DNA from: Alloyangia pacifica
Lineage (GTDB): Bacteria > Pseudomonadota > Alphaproteobacteria > Rhodobacterales > Rhodobacteraceae
Direction of reading: 5' to 3'
Assembly: GCF_020524285.1 (NCBI RefSeq)
Contig: NZ_JAIVKX010000016.1
Coordinates: forward strand, 124,001-188,000
DNA length: 64,000 bases
Shown here: piece by piece, positions 51,683-60,494 of the stretch
How the letters are laid out: each line of letters opens with the position of its first letter
Position numbering within the stretch: position 1 is the stretch's first letter
The notes under the pieces: generated by a model
The model's database searches: none
What the model was told of the DNA's origin: nothing
Seen by the model: the letters and a program-made list of their open reading frames with translations, nothing else
Program-made: the position numbers and the translations under genes

Positions 51683-52635
51683 CTAAGCCCATTCTTCAAG
51701 TCCGCGGCCTGTCGCGCAGTTTCCCTATCGGCGGTGGTCGCGACGTCCAGGCCGTACAAGATCTGAATTTTGAGGTACCCGCCGGGCAGACGTTGGCGCT
51801 GGTAGGGGAATCCGGCTGTGGCAAGACCACGACGACGAAGATGATCCTACGATTGGACTCTCCTACCCACGGGCAAGTGCTGGTGGATGGCCAAGACGTC
51901 CACGGGCTCCGCGGTAGCGGTCTTCGTGACTACCGTGCGAAGGTGCAGGCGGTGTTCCAGGATCCTTTCGCCTCACTAAGCCCACGAATGAGGGTGCGCG
52001 ATATCGTGGCCGAGCCGCTTGAGGTGCAAGGTCACCATAGCCGCAAGGAGATCGACCGCCGGGTGCATGAGGTGCTGGACGCGGTCGGTTTGCGGCACGA
52101 TCAGGCACGGAACTACCCGCATGAATTTTCGGGGGGTCAGCGCCAACGTATCGCCATCGCCAGCGCACTTGTCTCTCGCCCCGAGCTGATCGTTCTGGAT
52201 GAACCCGTTTCGGCGCTCGACGTGTCGATCCGGTCGCAGATCATGAATCTGTTCAAGGATTTGCAGGAAGAGTTTGGTGTCAGCTACTTGCTTGTGGCTC
52301 ATGATCTTGCAACCACACGCTACCTCGCCGACCAGGTTGCTGTCATGTACCTTGGGCGGATCGTGGAATACGGTCCCTCGGAGCAGGTCTTCAACGATCC
52401 GCAGCACCCGTACACAAAGGCGTTGTTCTCGGCTGCGCTGCCGAGCCATCCGTCCGAGCCCGACACGGAAATCATGCTCGAAGGCGAAATCCCTTCGCCG
52501 TTGGCGCCGCCTTCAGGCTGTGCCTTCCATCCGCGCTGTCAACTGAGGTTGGGCGAGGTCTGTGCCCGCGACAGGCCCCGGCCCGAATGGTCCGACACGG
52601 GCGTCATGCTAGCTTGCCATCGCGGGTTCGGATGA
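51679..52635 (+). CDS. ABC transporter ATP-binding protein, DppF type
   Basis: Encodes 318 aa. Walker A GESGCGKTT, signature FSGGQRQRIAIA, Walker B LIVLDEPVSALDV, H-loop LVAHDLAT and the C-terminal motif GCAFHPRCQLRLGEVC. With the DppD-type protein it powers the importer. Last gene of the long operon; a hairpin at 52679-52708 may end the transcript. Confidence 0.92.
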   Translation: MTKPILQVRGLSRSFPIGGGRDVQAVQDLNFEVPAGQTLALVGESGCGKTTTTKMILRLDSPTHGQVLVDGQDVHGLRGSGLRDYRAKVQAVFQDPFASLSPRMRVRDIVAEPLEVQGHHSRKEIDRRVHEVLDAVGLRHDQARNYPHEFSGGQRQRIAIASALVSRPELIVLDEPVSALDVSIRSQIMNLFKDLQEEFGVSYLLVAHDLATTRYLADQVAVMYLGRIVEYGPSEQVFNDPQHPYTKALFSAALPSHPSEPDTEIMLEGEIPSPLAPPSGCAFHPRCQLRLGEVCARDRPRPEWSDTGVMLACHRGFG

Positions 52636-53126
52636 CCCGCGGCTAATCCAGGGCATTCTTTGCACGAACGATTTTACCACGCCGGGCGCGCTCCTAAGCG
52701 CCCGGCGTTCCTCTGCGGTCGGGGAACTCCCGCCCACAAAAGCGATCGCTCTGGCTTAAAAAAATTTCGCTCACAATCTGGGCAATGATCAAGAAACAGA
52801 GGGATTACAGAGGCCCGGCGCCGATTGTGGCTATGTCTAAAAGAGCACCGACCGCAAGCGACAGCGGAGAATGGGGTATGAGAAACCGTCGACCACATCG
52901 GCAAGAAGATCGAAACGATCGGATCGGGAGAACCTGAGGGCAACAGCATGGCCCGGAACTCGGGATACAGAGGTGGTCCCGCTGCGCTGATCTCCATCCC
53001 GGCCAGCGACTTCCCGTAAGTGCCGCATCAACAGGCCCGATGGCATTCGATCACCTACGCCTGAAGCTAGACGGGCTTGCACAATAGGTGGCAACCACAA
53101 AAGTAACTACAAAGCTGCGCTGACCC
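52636..53126. other. Intergenic region with no convincing gene
   Basis: 491 bases between the importer operon and the convergent GntR gene. Contains the strong hairpin at 52679-52708. A plus-strand stretch around 52890-53020 (ETVDHIGKKIETIGSGEPEG, then GPAALISIPASD, with stops) looks like decayed coding DNA of unknown family. Confidence 0.4.
52679..52708 (+). terminator. Hairpin, probable transcript end of the importer operon
   Basis: ACGCCGGGCGC pairs perfectly with GCGCCCGGCGT (11 bp, 8-base loop), 44 bases after the last ABC gene. The following sequence (TCCTCTG) is only weakly T-rich, so termination efficiency is uncertain. Confidence 0.55.
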
Positions 53127-54032
53127 TCAGCGGCTGGCGTTTCCGCTGCCCGAGAGAATTGGCTCTAGGTCCTGCAGGTTCAGGATGACGGTGCCAAGAT
53201 GGTGCTGCATCGCGACGGCGGCATCGCTGTTGCGTCCGCGCCGGAGCAGTTCGATGATCTCCAGGTGCTCGGGGGTCTGCTTCAGGAAGCGGTTCCGCGC
53301 CAGGTTGGCGCGGTAAGCGAGCAGGCGGCGGATCCGGTTCACCCGCTTCAGGGCATCAAGAAAGTAGGGGTTGCCGCTCGCGGCCACGATGGTCTCGTGG
53401 AAGGCGACGCCGCATTGATAGAGCGCGTCGGAGGACATGGTCTCGATCTCGCCGCCGAGCAGCCGGTGCTCGACCTCGGCCAGCCGATCGAGCGTGCGCG
53501 TGTCGATGCTGTAATCGGGCTCCAGCAGCGCCGCGGGCTCGATGGCCGCGCGCAGGCGGTAGGTCTGTACGAGGGCATCCGGCGTGGTCAGCATCGGCGA
53601 GAAGCTCCAGCCGTAGCCGGGCCGGGGCTCGATCCAGCCTTCCCGCATGATGCGGTGCAGCAGGCCACGCAACTCGGCCTTGCCGAGGCCGTAGCGGTCC
53701 CGCAGCAAGTTCTCCGAGATCGCATCCCCCAGCTTGCCGTCCAGCCGGTCCTCCGCCATCTGGAAATAGACCCGGCTCAGCGGGTCCTCGGTGCCCTCGG
53801 CAGGCAGCTGCCGCGCCTCCGCTGCAAGGAAATAGCCGCGCCGCGCCTCGTGGCGCACGATGCCCTCGTCGGCCAGCATGGCCAGGGCGCCGCTCACCGG
53901 AGAGCGTGACACGTTGAACGCATCGGCCAGCCGTTGCGCGGACACGTGGTCACCGGGTTGCAGCCCGGCATCGCGCAGGAACTGCGGAATTCGACGTGCG
54001 AGGCTTTCCGACAACTGGTCTCGGGCGTTCAT
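53127..54032 (-). CDS. GntR-family regulator with tandem winged helices and an FCD-like domain
   Basis: Encodes 301 aa, longer than the common 220-250 aa of FadR-type regulators. The first winged helix (about 5-70) contains SAQRLADAFNVSRSPVSGAL and GIVRHEARRGYFL. A second winged helix (about 88-150) contains SENLLRDRYGLGKAELRGLL and GWIEPRPGYGWSF. The C-terminal helical domain (from about 160) has the FCD histidines: CGVAFHETIVAASGNPYF, PEHLEIIELLRRG and AMQHHLG. It is divergent from the dehydrogenase-TRAP operon, across a region with repeated TTGCATTTTGC sites, and is the probable repressor of that operon. Confidence 0.85.
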   Translation of the reverse strand: MNARDQLSESLARRIPQFLRDAGLQPGDHVSAQRLADAFNVSRSPVSGALAMLADEGIVRHEARRGYFLAAEARQLPAEGTEDPLSRVYFQMAEDRLDGKLGDAISENLLRDRYGLGKAELRGLLHRIMREGWIEPRPGYGWSFSPMLTTPDALVQTYRLRAAIEPAALLEPDYSIDTRTLDRLAEVEHRLLGGEIETMSSDALYQCGVAFHETIVAASGNPYFLDALKRVNRIRRLLAYRANLARNRFLKQTPEHLEIIELLRRGRNSDAAVAMQHHLGTVILNLQDLEPILSGSGNASR

Positions 54033-54079
54033 GGCGGTCCTGTTTCCTGCGGGTTGGGGACATCTTGTGCCACGCCAGA

Positions 54080-54090
54080 TTGCATTTTGC
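54080..54090 (+). promoter_or_regulatory. Operator candidate, direct-repeat copy 1
   Basis: TTGCATTTTGC, repeated exactly at 54154-54164. Lies in the divergent region of the GntR gene and the dehydrogenase-TRAP operon. Confidence 0.45.
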
Positions 54091-54153
54091 TACCGAGATA
54101 GTTGGAAAATTTGCATGTGCGTTCAAGGATGCTGGGATACATCTCCGCATAGT

Positions 54154-54175
54154 TGCATTTTGCGCGAGCAAAATG
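54154..54175. promoter_or_regulatory. Operator candidate, palindromic copy 2
   Basis: Contains the second TTGCATTTTGC and the palindrome CATTTTGC-GCGA-GCAAAATG (54156-54175). Probable binding site for the tandem-winged-helix GntR regulator. Confidence 0.55.
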
Positions 54176-54265
54176 GAATTGTATTGACCCTGTGTGGGCT
54201 CCGGGACTATGGGTTCGTCAACGGCGCGGGGAGGTCGCGTCGATTCACCGAAGGAGACTGACCCG

Positions 54266-55357
54266 ATGACGCAACGCACGCTCGCCCTCTTGCCCGGCGA
54301 CGGCATCGGCCCGGAAATCACCGAGGCGACCCGCGTGGTACTGGCTGCGGCCTCCGAAGCCTTCGGACTCGGCCTGGCATTCAAGACCATCGACATAGGC
54401 TTCGCGGCGCTGGAAGCCTCTGGCTCCACCTTCCCCGACGCGGCATTCGAGGCGATCCGTGCCTGCGACGGCATCGTGCTGGGCCCGGTCTCGCACAACA
54501 CCTACCCGGCGCGCGACAAGGGCGGGCTGAACCCGTCGGGCGAGCTGCGCAAGCGTCTCGACCTCTTCGCCAACATCCGGCCTGCCCGCACCCGCGCCAA
54601 TATCGCGCCGCGCGCCGGCGTGCCGCTCGACATGGTCATCGTCCGCGAGAACACAGAGGGCTTCTACGCCGATCGGAACATGCATTCCGGCCCGGGCGAG
54701 GTGATGGTGACCGAGGACGTGTCCATTGCCTTCCGCCGCATCACCCGCCACGCCTCGATGCGCATCGCGCGTGAAGCCTTTGCGCTGGCCGAGACGCGCG
54801 GGAAGCACGTCACCGCGGTGCACAAGGCGAACGTCATGCGGGTCAGCGACGGGCTCTTCCTCGAGTGCTGCCGGAGCGTCGCCGCGGACCACCCCGATGT
54901 CAGCTACGACGAGCGTATCGTCGACGCGATGTGCGCGCATCTCGTGCGCTCGCCCGACCAGTACGACGTGATCGTCACCACCAACATGTTCGGCGACATC
55001 CTGTCCGACCTCGCCTCGGAACTGGCGGGCAGCCTCGGGCTTGCCGCCTCGCTCAACGCCGGCGAGACTTCGGCGATGGCGCAGGCGCAGCACGGCTCGG
55101 CCCCCGACATCGCGGGGCAGGACATCGCCAACCCCTCGTCGCTGATCGGCTCCGCTGCGATGCTGTTAACCTGGATGGGTCAGCGCGAGAACGATGCCGC
55201 GCTGCTCAAGGCGGCCGACGCCATCGACGCCGCGCTCGAAGCGGCGCTGACCTCTCCCGATCTGCGCACCCGTGACCTCGGCGGCTCCACCGGCACGCAG
55301 GCCTTTGCCGCGGCCGTCGCGGCGGGGCTGTCGCAGGTGAGCCTGGCCGGTGCCTGA
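54266..55357 (+). CDS. Isocitrate/isopropylmalate-type dehydrogenase (tartrate/malate-like)
   Basis: Encodes 363 aa from ATG 54266 with AAGGAG 9 bases upstream. Beta-decarboxylating dehydrogenase features: LLPGDGIGPEI, NPSGELRKRLDLFANIRPAR, VIVRENTEGFYADRN, the catalytic Lys in TAVHKANVM, metal-binding Asp residues in TNMFGDILSDLASEL, and HGSAPDIAGQDIANP. The family covers isopropylmalate, isocitrate, homoisocitrate, D-malate and tartrate dehydrogenases. The NPSGELRKR variant and the TRAP operon context favour a catabolic D-malate/tartrate-like or substituted-malate substrate, not leucine synthesis. It is three bases upstream of the TRAP small-subunit gene. Confidence 0.85.
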   Translation: MTQRTLALLPGDGIGPEITEATRVVLAAASEAFGLGLAFKTIDIGFAALEASGSTFPDAAFEAIRACDGIVLGPVSHNTYPARDKGGLNPSGELRKRLDLFANIRPARTRANIAPRAGVPLDMVIVRENTEGFYADRNMHSGPGEVMVTEDVSIAFRRITRHASMRIAREAFALAETRGKHVTAVHKANVMRVSDGLFLECCRSVAADHPDVSYDERIVDAMCAHLVRSPDQYDVIVTTNMFGDILSDLASELAGSLGLAASLNAGETSAMAQAQHGSAPDIAGQDIANPSSLIGSAAMLLTWMGQRENDAALLKAADAIDAALEAALTSPDLRTRDLGGSTGTQAFAAAVAAGLSQVSLAGA

Positions 55358-55359
55358 CC

Positions 55360-55896
55360 ATGTGGGACAAATTATTCGACACGCTCGATAGGGGGCTGGC
55401 GCGGATCGAGACCGTGATGATCGCGGCGCTCAGCCTTGCGGGGCTGGGCATCGGTACCATGCAGGTCGTGCTGCGCTATGTCTTTAACATGGGCTTCGAA
55501 TGGAGCGAGGCGGTCTTCGTGCTCTGCACCGTGACCGCCATGCTGATGGCCGGTGTCCGCGCCGTGCGCGACGATCGCCATGTCCGTGTCGACCTGGTGC
55601 CGATGCTGCTGCCCGAGAAGGGCATGCGGGTGATCGACATCATCTCGCTGCTCGCCTCTCTGGCGCTGTGCCTGTTCTACGTCTGGTGCGGCTTCCTCTT
55701 CGTCCGCTTCGCCAAGATGATGGGGACGGCCTCGCCGGACACGGGCTTCATGGACTGGGTCGTCTATTCGATTATGCCGGTCGCCATCGCGCTGTTTTCA
55801 ATTCGCTACATCCTCAAGATCCGCCAGCTCGCACTGGGGCGCACCGGCGTGAAGCACGGGCTCGAGGATGCCATCGCCGGGGGGTCCGGGTCATGA
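55360..55896 (+). CDS. TRAP transporter small membrane subunit (DctQ)
   Basis: Encodes 178 aa with four membrane segments (about 20-40, 52-68, 95-115, 132-150). The MQVVLRYVFNMGFEWSEA and DDRHVRVDL blocks are typical of DctQ. It helps couple the large permease to the binding protein in sodium-driven TRAP uptake. It follows the dehydrogenase gene after two bases and overlaps the DctM gene (ATGA). Confidence 0.9.
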   Translation: MWDKLFDTLDRGLARIETVMIAALSLAGLGIGTMQVVLRYVFNMGFEWSEAVFVLCTVTAMLMAGVRAVRDDRHVRVDLVPMLLPEKGMRVIDIISLLASLALCLFYVWCGFLFVRFAKMMGTASPDTGFMDWVVYSIMPVAIALFSIRYILKIRQLALGRTGVKHGLEDAIAGGSGS

Positions 55897-57215
55897 CCGC
55901 CATCTGCCTTGTCGTGCTGTTCTTCGTGCTGATCACCATCGGTGCCCCTGTGGCGGTTGCCCTGGGCGGGTCGGTCGCGGCGGTGTCGCTCCTGCTCGAT
56001 CCGATCCCGCTGCCGATCATCGGCCAGAAGCTCTTTGCCAACCTCGATCACTTCTCGCTGATGGCGGTGCCGTTCTTCTTCTTCGCGGCGGCACTGATGG
56101 AGACCGGTGGGCTGGTGCGCCGGCTCATCAACCTCGCGAATGCCATCGTCGGCCACTGGACCGGCGGCCTTGGGGTGACCACCGTGCTCAGCTGCGTGTT
56201 CTTCGCGGCGATCTCGGGATCGAGCCCGGCCACGGTCGCGGGGATCGGCCGGATCATGTATCCGAACCTGACCAGGGAGGGCTATTCGCCGCGCTACGCG
56301 CTCGGCGCGCTGGTCACCGCCGGCTCGATCGGCATCTTGATCCCGCCGTCGATCCCGCTGATCATGTTCGGCTTCGTGACCGAAACTTCCGTGACGCGGC
56401 TGTTCCTCGCGGGGGTCGTCCCCGGCGTCATCTACGCGCTCGGAATGATCGCCATGGCGATCTTCCTCGCGCGCCGCACCGACGTACCGCGCCATCCGCC
56501 CGCACCGATGCGCCAACGCGCCTCGGCAATCTGGACGGCGCTGCCCGCGCTGGCGCTGCCGGTGATGATCTTCGTCGGCATCTACGGCCTGCCGCCGGTG
56601 TCGCTGGGGCCGGTTCAGATCGAGGGCGGCGCCATCTTCACCCCGACCGAGGCCGCGGTGATGGCAACCCTGCTGGCCATGGTCATCGGGATGTTCTTCT
56701 ACCGCGAACTCAGCCCGACCGGCGTGGTGAAGGCCATCGTCTCGACCGCGCCGTCGGTCGGCATGATCTTCTTCATCACCACCAACGCGCTGCTCTTCGC
56801 CTTCTTCATCACGCAGCTCGGCATCCCCGCCGCGGTGACCGACCTGATCATGTCGCTGGGGCTCGAGACGTGGCAGTTCCTGCTGCTGGTCAACCTGCTG
56901 TTCCTGATCATCGGCTTCTTCCTCGAGGGCGTGCCGACGATCCTGATGTTCGTGCCCGTGCTGTTTCCAGCGGCGGTGGCGATGGGCGTGGACCCGGTGC
57001 ATTTCGGGATCATCGTGATCGTCAACATCGAGCTGGGGCTGGTGACACCGCCTGTGGGGCTCAACCTCTTTGTCGCCGCAGGCGTCTCCGAGAGGTCCGT
57101 GGTGGATGTCTTCAAGGGCGCCCTGCCGTGGATGGCCGTGACCATCGCGGTGCTGATGCTGGTGACCTTCGTGCCGCAACTCTCGCTCTTCTTGCCGAAC
57201 CTTATGTTCAACTGA
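55893..57215 (+). CDS. TRAP transporter large permease (DctM)
   Basis: Encodes 440 aa with about twelve membrane segments. Conserved TRAP motifs: LMAVPFFFFAAALMETGG, AAISGSSPATVAGIGRIM, IPPSIPLIMFGFVTETS, FTPTEAAVMATLLAMVIG and TPPVGLNLFVAAGVSE. It forms the sodium/substrate path. It overlaps the small subunit and is followed 20 bases later by the binding protein. The second DctM in the window (60495-61817) has the same length and similar motifs. Confidence 0.93.
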   Translation: MTAICLVVLFFVLITIGAPVAVALGGSVAAVSLLLDPIPLPIIGQKLFANLDHFSLMAVPFFFFAAALMETGGLVRRLINLANAIVGHWTGGLGVTTVLSCVFFAAISGSSPATVAGIGRIMYPNLTREGYSPRYALGALVTAGSIGILIPPSIPLIMFGFVTETSVTRLFLAGVVPGVIYALGMIAMAIFLARRTDVPRHPPAPMRQRASAIWTALPALALPVMIFVGIYGLPPVSLGPVQIEGGAIFTPTEAAVMATLLAMVIGMFFYRELSPTGVVKAIVSTAPSVGMIFFITTNALLFAFFITQLGIPAAVTDLIMSLGLETWQFLLLVNLLFLIIGFFLEGVPTILMFVPVLFPAAVAMGVDPVHFGIIVIVNIELGLVTPPVGLNLFVAAGVSERSVVDVFKGALPWMAVTIAVLMLVTFVPQLSLFLPNLMFN

Positions 57216-57235
57216 TCGTAATCAGGGAGGATTAC

Positions 57236-58234
57236 ATGAAACTGACCACCGTGACCGCAGCCTTCGCAGCGCTGCTCCTCACCGCCCCCTTCGCCGAGGC
57301 GAAGACCAAGATGGTGCTGTCGAACGACGCCAGCGCCCTCGGGGTGAAGGGCCAGACCTTCGATAAGCTGAAGTCCGAGATCGAGGCTCGCCTCGGTGAC
57401 GAGATTACGGTCGAGGTGCACCATTCTGGCGCGCTCTTCGACCAGAAGACCCAGCTGCAGGGTCTGCAGCTGGGCTCGGCCTCGCTGGTCGCGCCGACCT
57501 CGGGGATTTACACGCCGATCGCGCCGGGGATCGGCGTGATGACCCTGCCGTTCATGCTGACCAGCGCCGAGGCGGTGGCTGAGGCGTGGCAGGACGAGAC
57601 CGTGCGGTCGGCCTATTTCCCCGAGCTTGAGAAGAAGAACATCCAGCCCGTCGCGATCTGGATGAACGGCCCGCGCGAACTCAGCTACCGCGGCGACAAG
57701 CCGATCCTCACGCCCGAGGACATCAAAGGCGTCAAGATCCGCGTGCAGAGCGTTCCTTCCGATATCGAGGCGTTCAAGATCGTCGGCGCCAACCCGGTCT
57801 CGATGTCCTGGGGCGAGGTGCCCTCGGCGCTGCAGCAGGGGGTCATCGACGCCATCGAGCCCACGCCGAACGCGGTTGCCGGCGGCGGCATGATCGACGT
57901 CGTCGATCAGATGACCAAGTTCGGCTACCAGTATTCCTACTACATGGTCAGCGTAAACAAGATGTGGTGGGACGGGCTGCCCGAGGACGAGCGCGGCCAG
58001 TTGTCGGACGCGATCGACGCGACGACGCAATGGAACTGGGAGAACGCGGCCAAGGACAACGAGGACGCCTACCAGGCGCTGATCGACGCGGGCAAGCAGG
58101 TGCATGAGCTCGACGACGCACAGAAGGCGGCATGGGCGGAAGCGATGCAGCCGGTCTGGGAGGAATACGGCACCGGCATCGCGGGCGAGGAGGTCATGAA
58201 CCGCCTGCGCGAGATCGCGGGCGTTTCGGAATAA
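57236..58234 (+). CDS. TRAP transporter substrate-binding protein (DctP)
   Basis: Encodes 332 aa from ATG 57236 with GGGAGG 5 bases upstream. Signal peptide (LTTVTAAFAALLLTAPFAEAK), then the DctP fold: HHSGALFDQKTQLQGLQLGS, PREL-like WMNGPRELSYRGDKPI, the carboxylate-binding Arg in GVKIRVQSVPSD, and SMSWGEVPSALQQGVIDAIE. It is the receptor of the importer. The binding Arg shows a carboxylate-bearing substrate, such as a sugar acid or dicarboxylate. The operon ends in a strong terminator. Confidence 0.92.
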   Translation: MKLTTVTAAFAALLLTAPFAEAKTKMVLSNDASALGVKGQTFDKLKSEIEARLGDEITVEVHHSGALFDQKTQLQGLQLGSASLVAPTSGIYTPIAPGIGVMTLPFMLTSAEAVAEAWQDETVRSAYFPELEKKNIQPVAIWMNGPRELSYRGDKPILTPEDIKGVKIRVQSVPSDIEAFKIVGANPVSMSWGEVPSALQQGVIDAIEPTPNAVAGGGMIDVVDQMTKFGYQYSYYMVSVNKMWWDGLPEDERGQLSDAIDATTQWNWENAAKDNEDAYQALIDAGKQVHELDDAQKAAWAEAMQPVWEEYGTGIAGEEVMNRLREIAGVSE

Positions 58235-58257
58235 GTCACCTTCCAGCCGGAAAAGAC

Positions 58258-58287
58258 GGGGCGGGCCATCTGGCCCGCCCCTTTCTT
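58258..58287 (+). terminator. Rho-independent terminator after first TRAP operon
   Basis: GGGGCGGGCC pairs perfectly with GGCCCGCCCC (10 bp, loop ATCT), followed by TTTCTT, 23 bases after the DctP stop. Confidence 0.88.
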
Positions 58288-58305
58288 ATTCGCTGCGGCG
58301 TGGTT

Positions 58306-59163
58306 TCAGAAATCGTAGAGCCGCGCCGGGTTCGCAACGAGGATCTGTTCCTGCACCGCAGCATCGGGGAACCACCGGGCAACGGTCTGCACCATCGCCG
58401 GGGTGTCGAGCGGGCGGTAGTCCATTTCCTCGGGGGCCTCTGTCGCGATTCCCGAATGCGCCGGGGTGTGCGGCCAGTCCGATGCCCAGACCACGTGATC
58501 CGGCGCGGCGGCCTGAAGGTCGCGCGCCAGCGCCGCGACAGCCGTTTCGTCCTCGCCGCCATCCAGCCGGTAGGGTGCCGAGAGCTTGACCCATGTGTTG
58601 CCACCGCGCAGCAAGGCCAGCACGGCGCGTTCCTCCGGACCGCCGCGGCGCGCGACCGGCAGCAGCCCGAAGTGGTCGAGCACCACGGGCGCCGCCAGAT
58701 CGTTCAGAACGTCCTGCAGATCCATGATCACATGCGGGCCCGCGAAGAGCTGGACATGCCAGCCCCGCGTCATGCAGGTCTCGGCGGTTTGCTCGAGGCG
58801 CCTTGTCGCCGCCGAGATGTCGTTGGCCGAGGTGCTGTGCAGGTTGATCCTCACGCCGCGCACGCCGGCGGCATGCATTGCGTCGAGTGTCTCGGCGCTC
58901 TCGCGGCCGTCAAGCTGGACGACGCCGCGGGCTGCGGCTCCGAGTTCGGCCATCGCCTCGTGCATGGCTCCGTTGTCTGCCCCGAAGACGCTCATCTGCA
59001 CGAGGACCACCCTGTCGATCCCGCAGGCATCCATCATCTGCCGCGCGGCGTCCGCGCGCACGATCTTGGGCGTGTAGGCACGCGGAGAGGCCATGCGATA
59101 CTTCGGGTAGACCACGTGGATGTGACAATCGGTTGCGCCTACCGGCGGGAAGTCTCGAGTCAA
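58306..59163 (-). CDS. Amidohydrolase-superfamily lactonase (LigI/aldarolactone-isomerase type)
   Basis: Encodes 285 aa. TTG 59163 is preferred for GAGG 7 bases upstream; the frame also allows TTG 59178. It shows the amidohydrolase-2 barrel: GATDCHIHVV (HxH), VVLDHFGLLP, VKLSAPYRLDG and the Asp of ASDWPHTPAHSG. Relatives include 2-pyrone-4,6-dicarboxylate hydrolase (LigI) and D-galactarolactone isomerase. Such an enzyme beside an SMP-30 lactonase and TRAP genes suggests a lactone of a sugar acid or aldarate. It is transcribed with the minus-strand TRAP operon or separately; a terminator lies between. Confidence 0.82.
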   Translation of the reverse strand: MTRDFPPVGATDCHIHVVYPKYRMASPRAYTPKIVRADAARQMMDACGIDRVVLVQMSVFGADNGAMHEAMAELGAAARGVVQLDGRESAETLDAMHAAGVRGVRINLHSTSANDISAATRRLEQTAETCMTRGWHVQLFAGPHVIMDLQDVLNDLAAPVVLDHFGLLPVARRGGPEERAVLALLRGGNTWVKLSAPYRLDGGEDETAVAALARDLQAAAPDHVVWASDWPHTPAHSGIATEAPEEMDYRPLDTPAMVQTVARWFPDAAVQEQILVANPARLYDF

Positions 59164-59471
59164 GTTAAAACCTCGCAAGCTATTGAGGTATAATTACTAT
59201 ATTGCTCTGCCAGTGCCAACAGAAAGCGCCGTTTCTTGGCCGGAAAACGGGATCGGACGGCGGGATCCGGCAGGGCGTTGGGACCGGCGTGGAGGGAGCA
59301 CGCGCGGCGCCTCGTCCGACGCGGGAACCGGGTCCGGAATTGCCAGCCCTACGGCGCGGATGGGCGGCGCGGAATGCCGGGCGGGCGGCACGGAAAGGGC
59401 CGGAGCGACACGCGCTCCGGCCCTGATGTCATGAATTCGGGGTGACGCCCGGTCCGGCCGCCGCGATCCCG
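59164..59471. other. Intergenic region, terminator and promoter only
   Basis: 308 bases between the amidohydrolase and the second DctP gene. The terminator at 59394-59424 is at the DctP end. The AT-rich patch at about 59175-59215 may hold the amidohydrolase promoter. No gene is seen. Confidence 0.5.
59394..59424 (-). terminator. Rho-independent terminator after second TRAP operon
   Basis: On the minus strand AGGGCCGGAGCG pairs perfectly with CGCTCCGGCCCT (12 bp, 5-base loop) and is followed by TTCC, 48 bases after the DctP stop. Confidence 0.8.
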
Positions 59472-60467
59472 TTACTCGGACTTGGCGATCTCGATGAGCC
59501 GCTGCATGCCGTCTTCACCGATGACCTCGGTGCCGTATTTCTCCCAGACCGGGACCATGGCGTCCTTCCAGGCGGCTTGCTGCTCTTCGGTCAGCCGGTT
59601 GATCTTCTTGCCCTCGGACTCGAAGAACGCGAGGTCCTCGCTGTTGATCTGGTCGGCCTGCTCGGCATTCCAGGCTGTCGCGGCATCCAGAGCGGATTGC
59701 AGGCCCTCTCTCTGCGCATCGGTCAGCCCGTCCCACCACATCTTGTTGGCACCGACGATCCAGGCTGTGTAGATGTGCTTGGTCAGGGTGATCTGGTCGA
59801 TCATCTGCCACATGCCCGAGCCGCGCCAGGCGTTCGGGGTCGGCTCGGCGCCGTCGATCACGCCCTGCTCGAGCGCAGTCGGGGTCTCGGACCAACTGAC
59901 GCCGACCGGGTTCGAATGAATGGCCTCGAAGGGTGCCACGTAGACCGGCGCGGACTGGACGCGGATCTTCAGACCCTGGGCGTCCTCGGGCAGCAGCACC
60001 GGCTTGTCGCCGCGGTAGCCGATGGCGCGGGGACCGTTCATCCAGATGGCGACGGGCTCGATCCCCTTGGCCTGGAGGTTGGGCACCCAGAGCGCGCGCA
60101 GGGTCTCGTCCTCGAAGGCGGCCTGGATCTTCGCCGGGCTCGACAGCAAGAAGGGCAGCTCGAACATGTTCACCTCGGGAACGAGCTGCGAGTAAATTCC
60201 GATCGCGGGCGAGATGATCTGCGCTTCGCCAAGTTGCGTGCCGACGACTTGGCTGCTCTGATCGAACAGCGTGCCGCCGTGATGCATCTCGGCGGTCAGA
60301 TCGTCGCCGAGCGCTTCCTTGGCCTTCTCGACGAAGAAGTCGAAGGTCTGCCCTTTCAGGCCCTTTGCGTTGTTGTCGTTCGACAGCACCATGGTCAGCG
60401 GCTGCGCCGTGGCCAGGATGGGCATCGCCGCGACCAGAAGGCCGGCGAGGGTTGCGGTCAGTTTCAT
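59472..60467 (-). CDS. Second TRAP substrate-binding protein (DctP)
   Basis: Encodes 331 aa, GGGAGG 6 bases before the ATG. Signal peptide (ATLAGLLVAAMPILATAQ), then the same fold as the protein at 57236-58234: MHHGGTLFDQSSQVVGTQLG, WMNGPRAIGYRGDKPV, the binding Arg in GLKIRVQSAPVY, and GVSWSETPTALEQGVIDGAE. The two receptors are clearly paralogous, but differ enough to suggest different substrates. Last of its operon (DctQ-DctM-DctP order on the minus strand). Confidence 0.92.
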   Translation of the reverse strand: MKLTATLAGLLVAAMPILATAQPLTMVLSNDNNAKGLKGQTFDFFVEKAKEALGDDLTAEMHHGGTLFDQSSQVVGTQLGEAQIISPAIGIYSQLVPEVNMFELPFLLSSPAKIQAAFEDETLRALWVPNLQAKGIEPVAIWMNGPRAIGYRGDKPVLLPEDAQGLKIRVQSAPVYVAPFEAIHSNPVGVSWSETPTALEQGVIDGAEPTPNAWRGSGMWQMIDQITLTKHIYTAWIVGANKMWWDGLTDAQREGLQSALDAATAWNAEQADQINSEDLAFFESEGKKINRLTEEQQAAWKDAMVPVWEKYGTEVIGEDGMQRLIEIAKSE

Positions 60468-60494
60468 GGTGTCCTCCCTATGTGAAACTATGGA

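Noticed and set aside
55806..58105. Long minus-strand open frames within the TRAP genes
   Set aside because: Shadows of DctM and DctP with unnatural His/Asp/Gln repeats.
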